This document shows, one piece after another, positions 59,138 to 64,000 of a stretch of DNA of 64,000 bases (its first letter is position 1; each line of letters opens with the position of its first letter). The notes beneath the pieces are model-generated. The model was not told where the DNA came from and made no database searches. It worked only from the letters and a program-made list of their open reading frames with translations. The stretch is taken from contig NZ_BKBA01000002.1 in NCBI RefSeq assembly GCF_007992835.1, positions 62,001 to 126,000 on the forward strand, given 5' to 3'. The DNA comes from Knoellia locipacati. GTDB lineage: Bacteria; Actinomycetota; Actinomycetes; Actinomycetales; Dermatophilaceae. The position numbers and the translations under genes are program-made.

Positions 59138-60514
59138 TCAGCTCTCGGTGCTGATGAAGACGTTCTTGACCTCGGTGAACGCGTCGAGCGCATCGGGGCC
59201 GAGCTCGCGCCCGATGCCGCTCGCCTTGTAGCCGCCGAAGGGGGTCGAGTAGCGGACGCTGCTGTGGCTGTTGACCGAGAGGTTGCCCGCCTCGACCGCG
59301 CGCGAGACGCGGATCGCCCGCCCGACGTCGCGCGTCCAGATCGACCCCGACAGCCCGTATGCCGTGTCGTTGGCGAGGCGGATCGCGTCGGCCTCGTCGT
59401 CGAAGGGCATGACCCCGACGACGGGACCGAAGATCTCGTCCTGCCAGACGCGGTCGGTCGTGGCCCGGGGCAGGACGACCGTGGGTGGGTACCAGTAGCC
59501 CGCTCCCTCGGGGGCGGAGCCGCGGAAGGCGACGTCGACGGCGCCCCCGGACTCCTCGACGAACCCGCGGACCGTCTCACGCTGGCCTGCGCTGACGAGC
59601 GGGCCCATCTGGGTGGACTCGTCACCGGGGTCGCCGACGCGGACGTCGCCCATGGCCGCCTCGAAGCGCTCCATGAAGGCGTCGAACACGCTGCGCTGCA
59701 CGAGGATCCGCGTGCGGGCGCAGCAGTCCTGGCCGGCGTTGTCGAGGAAGGACATCGGCGCGGCAGCCGCCGCCACGTCGAGGTCCGAGTCATCGAAGAC
59801 GATGTTGGCCGACTTGCCGCCGAGCTCGAGCGTGACCCGCTTGAGCTGGTCGGCGGCCTTGCGCATGATGCCCTGACCGACGGCGGTCGAGCCGGTGAAG
59901 CAGACCTTGCGGACGTCGGGGTGGGTGACGAAGCGCTCCCCCACCACCGACCCCTTGCCGGGCAGCACGGTGAACACGCCCTCGGGGATGCCCGCCTCCA
60001 GCGCCAGCTCGCCGAGCCGCATCGCGGTGAGTGGCGTGAGCTCGGCCGGCTTGAGGACGACGGTGTTGCCCGCCGCCAGCGCGGGCGCGAACCCCCAGCC
60101 CGCGATGGGCATCGGGAAGTTCCACGGCACGATGACCGAGACGACGCCGAGTGGCTCCTTGATCGTGATGTCGAGGCCGCCGGCGACGGGGATCTGGCGG
60201 CCGAACAGCCGCTCGGGTGCGGCCGAGTAGTAGGCGAGGACGTCGCGGACGTTGCCGGCCTCCCATCGTGCGTTGCCGACGGTGTGCCCGGCGTTGGTCA
60301 CCTCGAGCTGGGCGAGCTCCTCGAGGTGGTCGTCGACGACCTCGCTGAAGCGGCGCAGCAGCCGGCCGCGGTCGGCGGGTGCGAGGCCTCGCCAGGACGG
60401 CCCCACCTCGACGGCGCGGGCCACCGCCTCGTCGGTCTCCTCGACACCGACGAGCTCGATGGTGCGCACCGTCTCCTCGGTCGCGGGGTTGATGACGTCG
60501 TGCGTGGTGCTCAT
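59138..60514 (-). CDS. NAD(P)-dependent aldehyde dehydrogenase (PuuC-like)
   Basis: A 458-residue aldehyde dehydrogenase. VIVPWNFPMPIAGWGFAPALAAGN, GSTAVGQGIMRKA (cofactor), VTLELGGKSANIVF (general-base Glu about residue 230) and NAGQDCCARTRILVQ (catalytic Cys about residue 264) are intact, as is PFGGYKASGIGRELG. It would oxidise the aldehyde formed in the previous step to an acid. It lies 9 bp downstream of the ligase stop and 31 bp upstream of the SDR start, all in one operon. Somewhat short at the N-terminus compared with 480-490 residue relatives, but complete. Confidence 0.94.
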   Translation of the reverse strand: MSTTHDVINPATEETVRTIELVGVEETDEAVARAVEVGPSWRGLAPADRGRLLRRFSEVVDDHLEELAQLEVTNAGHTVGNARWEAGNVRDVLAYYSAAPERLFGRQIPVAGGLDITIKEPLGVVSVIVPWNFPMPIAGWGFAPALAAGNTVVLKPAELTPLTAMRLGELALEAGIPEGVFTVLPGKGSVVGERFVTHPDVRKVCFTGSTAVGQGIMRKAADQLKRVTLELGGKSANIVFDDSDLDVAAAAAPMSFLDNAGQDCCARTRILVQRSVFDAFMERFEAAMGDVRVGDPGDESTQMGPLVSAGQRETVRGFVEESGGAVDVAFRGSAPEGAGYWYPPTVVLPRATTDRVWQDEIFGPVVGVMPFDDEADAIRLANDTAYGLSGSIWTRDVGRAIRVSRAVEAGNLSVNSHSSVRYSTPFGGYKASGIGRELGPDALDAFTEVKNVFISTES

Positions 60515-60522
60515 GTGTCTGC

Positions 60523-61908
60523 TTACAGCCTTTCGAATCCGCGGATGCGTTCCCAGTCGGTGACCGCCGCGTCGAAGGCCTTGAGCTCGACGTCGGCGGC
60601 GTTGACGTAGTGGTCGACGACGTCGTCGCCGAAGACGCTGCGGGCGATGGTGGACCCGGCGAGCAGGTCACGCGCCTCGCGCAGGGTGGTCGGCACGGTG
60701 TCGACGTCGGAGAGGTAGGCGTTGCCCTCGAAGGCCGGCTCGAGCTCGAGCTCCTGCTCGATCCCGTGGAGGCCACCGGCGAGCATCGCGGCGACGGCGA
60801 GGTAGGGGTTGACGTCACCGCCGGGGACGCGGTTCTCCATGCGCAGACCGGCCCCGTGACCGACGACGCGCAGGGCGCAGGTGCGGTTGTCACGGCCCCA
60901 TGCGACAGCGGTCGGTGCGAACGACCCCGCAGCGAAACGCTTGTAGGAGTTGATGTTCGGCGCATAGAAGTACGTGAACTCGCGCATGGTGGCGAGCACC
61001 CCGGCGAGGAACTGGTCGTGCAGCTCGCTCTGGCCGCCGTCGCGCTCGTCGTCGGCGAAGACCACCTCTCCGTCGAGCCCGCGCAGCGACAGGTGGATGT
61101 GGCACGAGTTGCCCTCGCGCTCGTCGTACTTCGCCATGAACGTCAGCGACATGCCGTGCTTGGCGGCGAGCTCCTTGGCGGCGGTCTTGTAGATGACGTG
61201 GTTGTCGCACGTGCGCACGACCTCGTCGTAGAGGAACCCGATCTCGTGCTGGCCGAAGTTGCACTCGCCCTTGGCCCCCTCGACGGTGACGCCCGCGGCA
61301 TACAGCTCGTTGCGGATCTCGCGCAGGAGCGGCTCGACGACGGTCCCACCGGTGATCGAGTAGTCCACGTTGTAGCGGTTGGCCCCCGTGAGCCCGACGT
61401 AGCGGCGGTCCCACGCGGAGGCGTAGGTGTCCTCGAAGACGATGAACTCGAGCTCGGTGCCGGCGATCGCGGTCCAGCCGAGCTCGGCGGCCCGGTCGAC
61501 CTGCGCGCGCAGGATCCCCCGCGGGGACTGCCGCACCGGCCCGGAGCCGTCGAGCCAGGCGAGGTCGCACTGGATCGTCACCGAGTGGGGGGCGCCGGGG
61601 GTGCGGCGGAGCGTGTCCATGTCGAGGACGAACTCGAAGTCGCCGTAGCCATTCTCCCAGGACGACATGGCGTAGCCGTCGACGGTGTTCATGTCGACGT
61701 CGACGGCGAGGAGGTAGTTGCACCCCTCGGCGCCGCCCTCGAGCACGTGGTCGAGGAAGTATGCCGCGTGCAGCCGCTTGCCGGTCAGCCGTCCCTGCAT
61801 GTCGGTGAAGGCCACGACGACGGTGTCGATCTCGCCGCTCGCGGAGCCGTCGCGCAGGTCGTCCAGGGTGAGCTGCCTGGGCCCCCCGGCGTGGATGGAT
61901 CCGGTCAT
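60523..61908 (-). CDS. Glutamine-synthetase-like gamma-glutamyl-amine ligase (PuuA/GlnA3/GlnA4 type)
   Basis: A 461-residue glutamine-synthetase fold ligase. Core motifs are ELEFIVFEDTYASAW, GQHEIGFLYDEVVRTCDNHVIYK, FMAKYDEREGNSCHIHLSL and RVVGHGAGLRMENRVPGGDVNPYLA (each given in part). The Tyr of the adenylylation site of GlnA-I is absent, and GAGLRMENR replaces the ammonia-site pattern, as in PuuA and Streptomyces GlnA3/GlnA4. Those join glutamate to putrescine, polyamines or ethanolamine. AAGGAG precedes the ATG. It follows the GntR regulator in the operon. Confidence 0.92.
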   Translation of the reverse strand: MTGSIHAGGPRQLTLDDLRDGSASGEIDTVVVAFTDMQGRLTGKRLHAAYFLDHVLEGGAEGCNYLLAVDVDMNTVDGYAMSSWENGYGDFEFVLDMDTLRRTPGAPHSVTIQCDLAWLDGSGPVRQSPRGILRAQVDRAAELGWTAIAGTELEFIVFEDTYASAWDRRYVGLTGANRYNVDYSITGGTVVEPLLREIRNELYAAGVTVEGAKGECNFGQHEIGFLYDEVVRTCDNHVIYKTAAKELAAKHGMSLTFMAKYDEREGNSCHIHLSLRGLDGEVVFADDERDGGQSELHDQFLAGVLATMREFTYFYAPNINSYKRFAAGSFAPTAVAWGRDNRTCALRVVGHGAGLRMENRVPGGDVNPYLAVAAMLAGGLHGIEQELELEPAFEGNAYLSDVDTVPTTLREARDLLAGSTIARSVFGDDVVDHYVNAADVELKAFDAAVTDWERIRGFERL

Positions 61909-61948
61909 GTGTCGCTCTCCTTCGTCGTCCGTGTCGTCGTGCGTGTCG

Positions 61949-62677
61949 TCATCCGAGAAGTCCCCTGAGCAGGGCGGAGGTCGCGTCGCAGTGCTCCTCC
62001 ATGGCAGCGCGGGCGGCGTCGGCGTCCCCCGCGAGGATGGCGGCGACGACGGCGTCGTGCTGCTCGCACGAGTGGGTGATGTTGCGGGGAAGGACGGGGA
62101 TCGCGGCGAGCATCTCGCCGAGCGCGGCCTGGGCCCGCGTCACCGACTCGATGACCATCGGCGAGGCCGACAGGGTCGCGACGGCGAGGTGGAACCTGCT
62201 GTCGGCGATCCGGTGGGCGCCGGTGTCGTCGGCCTCCCACACGGCCGCGGCCGAAGCGACGAGCCAGGCCCGCTGGTCCCCGGCGAGCTCCTGGCGCGCC
62301 GCGAGCCACGCGGCTCCCGGCTCGACGATCCGGCGGAAGTCGAGCGCGTCGGCCAGCGCCGCACCACGCCTCACCGGCGCTGTCCCCGAGCCCGGCTCGG
62401 GCGTGACGTAGGTGACGACCGTGCCGCCGCCACGACCGCGACGGGTCGTCACGAGACCGCTCTCGCGCAGCGCGGCGATGGCGTCGCGCAGCGTGTTGCG
62501 GGCGACCCCGAGGCGCTCGGAGAGCTCACGCTCGGGCGGCAGCTGCTCCCCGTCGACGAACACCCCGAGCCGGATGGCCGTGGCGAGCTGCTCGACCGTC
62601 GTCTCGAAGACGTTCGCCGTCGCCGGACGCAGGACGGCCTCCGGGAGGCGTCCCGCGCCCAGGGGCGCCTGCGTCAC
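61949..62677 (-). CDS. GntR/FadR-family transcriptional regulator
   Basis: A 242-residue FadR-subfamily regulator. The winged helix-turn-helix is FVDGEQLPPERELSERLGVARNTLRDAIAALRESGLV (about residues 40-76, given by its parts: LPPERELSERLGVARNTLR). The all-helical FCD effector domain follows (FRRIVEPGAAWLAARQELAG, HLAVATLSAS, HDAVVAAILAGDADAARAAMEEH) with metal/ligand His residues. The GTG at 62677 has AGGAGG five bases upstream; a GTG at 62698 next to the permease stop is rejected. It is likely the local repressor, responding to the amine or its gamma-glutamyl derivative. Confidence 0.93.
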   Translation of the reverse strand: MTQAPLGAGRLPEAVLRPATANVFETTVEQLATAIRLGVFVDGEQLPPERELSERLGVARNTLRDAIAALRESGLVTTRRGRGGGTVVTYVTPEPGSGTAPVRRGAALADALDFRRIVEPGAAWLAARQELAGDQRAWLVASAAAVWEADDTGAHRIADSRFHLAVATLSASPMVIESVTRAQAALGEMLAAIPVLPRNITHSCEQHDAVVAAILAGDADAARAAMEEHCDATSALLRGLLG

Positions 62678-62699
62678 GAAGGCCTCCTCACGGCACACC

Positions 62700-64000
62700 T
62701 CACCGGAAGATCTCCGCGGGCGGGATGGTGTCGTGACCCGCGGGGACGTCGACCATGAAGTGCTTCCGGCCCGCGAGGAACCACGACACCGTCGCGAAGC
62801 CGATGACGATGAGCACCGCGATCGGCGCGTAGTTGAAGGTGTCGACCGTGATCGGCGAGGCCGGAGGCAGCATGAAGAGCACGACGATGAAGGCCACCCA
62901 CACCACCGCGATCCAGCCGATGGGGGCGCTCCACCTCCCGAGGTTCCACCGCCCCGGCCGGAAGTCGGGGTTCGTCCGGCGCAGGAAGACCGGCGTGACG
63001 TAGGCGATGTAGAGCCCGATGACGGCGATCGACGTCACGGCGAGATAGGCCGTGGTGGAGACGAGGGCCGGGCTGGCCAGGACGATCGAAGCCACGGTGA
63101 CGAGCCAGATCGAGTTGGTCGGGGTGCCGGTGCGCGGGTTGACCTTGGACCACAGTCGCGAGCCCGGCAGGGCGTTGTCACGGGAGAAGGCGAAGGACAT
63201 GCGCGAGGACGAGGTCACGCACGCCATGCCGCAGAAGAACTGGGCGACGGCGGCGATGAAGAGCATGAACAGGCCCAGGGTCTCGCCGGTGGCGTCGATG
63301 AAGATCTGTGCCGGCGGCAGACCGATGTCGGACTCCCTCGCCGCGGTCCAGCCGTCCTCGCCCTGGACCGCGAAGGTCACCGCCAGGAGGAGGATCCACC
63401 CGGCGACGAGCGAGACGACGACCGAGTTCACGATCCCGCGAGGCGCGGCGACGGAGGCGTTCTTGGTCTCCTCCGCGACGTGGGCGGAGGCGTCGAACCC
63501 GGTGAAGGTGTACTGCGCCATGAGCAGCCCGATGAGGAAGACGTAGATCCCGCTCTGCCAGCCGGTCTCGTTCTTGAACTCGGTGAAGACCCACTGCGCG
63601 CTCTGGTGCTGGTCGGGCACGAAGGCCAGCAGGAGGACGATGATCGCCGCGCCGGCGAGGTGCCACCAGGCCGAGACGCTCGAGAGCAGCCGTACGAGGT
63701 TGACGCCGAAGGCGTTGAGCAGCCCGTGCAGCAGGAGGATGACGACGAAGGCGATGAACGTCGTCGTCGCGCTCACCTCGAACCCGAACACCAGGCTGAG
63801 GAAGGCCATCCAGGTCACCGCTGCGCCGTAGTCGACCGCGGTCGTCACGGCGACCTCGCCGAGGAAGTTGAACCACCCGACGTACCAGGCCCAGACCCGC
63901 TTGTTCGTCCGGGCGAGACGACCGGCCCAGAAGTAGAGCCCGCCGGCGGTCGGGTACACCGAGCAGATCTCCCCCATCGCGAGAGCGACGCAGACGACGA
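62700..64000 (-). CDS. APC-family amino acid/amine permease (5' end beyond window)
   Basis: The C-terminal 433 residues of an APC-superfamily transporter; the frame is open to the right edge, with VALAMGEICSVYPTAGGLYFWAGRLA at the truncated end (given by its parts). About 10 membrane segments are visible. TFTGFDASAHVAEETKNA is the conserved helix of amino acid/choline-type (ACT) permeases for GABA, choline or polyamines. The gene ends 22 bp before the GntR regulator start. It probably imports the operon's substrate by proton symport. The start cannot be given. Confidence 0.9.
   Translation of the reverse strand, partial: VVCVALAMGEICSVYPTAGGLYFWAGRLARTNKRVWAWYVGWFNFLGEVAVTTAVDYGAAVTWMAFLSLVFGFEVSATTTFIAFVVILLLHGLLNAFGVNLVRLLSSVSAWWHLAGAAIIVLLLAFVPDQHQSAQWVFTEFKNETGWQSGIYVFLIGLLMAQYTFTGFDASAHVAEETKNASVAAPRGIVNSVVVSLVAGWILLLAVTFAVQGEDGWTAARESDIGLPPAQIFIDATGETLGLFMLFIAAVAQFFCGMACVTSSSRMSFAFSRDNALPGSRLWSKVNPRTGTPTNSIWLVTVASIVLASPALVSTTAYLAVTSIAVIGLYIAYVTPVFLRRTNPDFRPGRWNLGRWSAPIGWIAVVWVAFIVVLFMLPPASPITVDTFNYAPIAVLIVIGFATVSWFLAGRKHFMVDVPAGHDTIPPAEIFR

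Overview
The window is 64 kb of high-GC chromosomal DNA from an actinobacterium, most likely order Micrococcales and close to the Intrasporangiaceae (Janibacter, Knoellia, Tetrasphaera or Phycicoccus type). The evidence is the codon bias to G/C, a HU protein with a long Lys/Ala tail, an F420 biosynthesis gene, a DUF3515 lipoprotein, NdgR beside leuCD, and many genes whose TANNNT -10 box lies only 6-9 nt before the start codon, as in leaderless actinobacterial transcription. No phage, insertion sequence, plasmid module, CRISPR array or rRNA operon was seen. The genus is an inference.

Layout. 1-2.4 kb: the 5' end of a sulfate-binding lipoprotein gene, an amidohydrolase and an alpha/beta hydrolase. 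2.4-8.4 kb: amt-glnB-glnD (nitrogen sensing and ammonium uptake) and ffh. 8.5-11 kb: a DCC thiol oxidoreductase, an HTTM membrane protein with its coupled partner, and a mycothiol-dependent-isomerase-like protein. 11-19 kb: ftsY, an M13 peptidase with a small membrane protein, lepB and smc. 19-30.2 kb: chorismate mutase, acylphosphatase, a membrane acyltransferase, mutM, rnc, rpmF, yceD, coaD, a hemerythrin, rsmD, recG and a fakA-like kinase, nearly all on the minus strand. 30.3-43.9 kb: rpmB, thiL, a stand-alone RAM domain, a DUF3515 lipoprotein, ddl, a trans-sulfuration enzyme, gpsA, plsC, cofC, hup, leuD, leuC, ndgR, tRNA-Glu, tRNA-Gln and gltX. 44-57.6 kb is more mixed: dodecin, an ECF42-type sigma factor with its DGPF partner, an FAH-family enzyme, truncated haemoglobin, an SGNH hydrolase, a large secreted amidase, a GGQ hydrolase, cimA and several poorly known genes. 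57.6-64 kb: a catabolic operon of permease, GntR regulator, glutamine-synthetase-like ligase, aldehyde dehydrogenase, short-chain dehydrogenase and gamma-glutamyl hydrolase. It reads as a gamma-glutamylation route for an amine or amino alcohol and runs off the right edge.

Cooperation between genes. Ffh, FtsY and LepB cover co-translational export and signal-peptide removal. Amt, GlnB and GlnD form the nitrogen-sensing circuit. LeuC, LeuD, NdgR and CimA belong to branched-chain amino acid synthesis. GltX is followed on its own strand by tRNA-Gln and tRNA-Glu, both expected substrates of a non-discriminating enzyme.

Most interesting observations. (1) The cimA 5' leader holds an 11-codon open frame ending Val-Ile-Ile-Asp-stop, then a perfect hairpin and a terminator with a T-tract, the outline of a branched-chain amino acid attenuator. 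(2) The octamer GTATGCCG/CGGCATAC occurs about 48 times by eye, far above what base composition predicts, in both orientations and in genes and spacers alike. (3) Several spacers carry long, nearly perfect hairpins, three of which share related stems. (4) The amine operon has a short-chain dehydrogenase and no visible PuuB-type oxidase, suggesting an amino-alcohol substrate.
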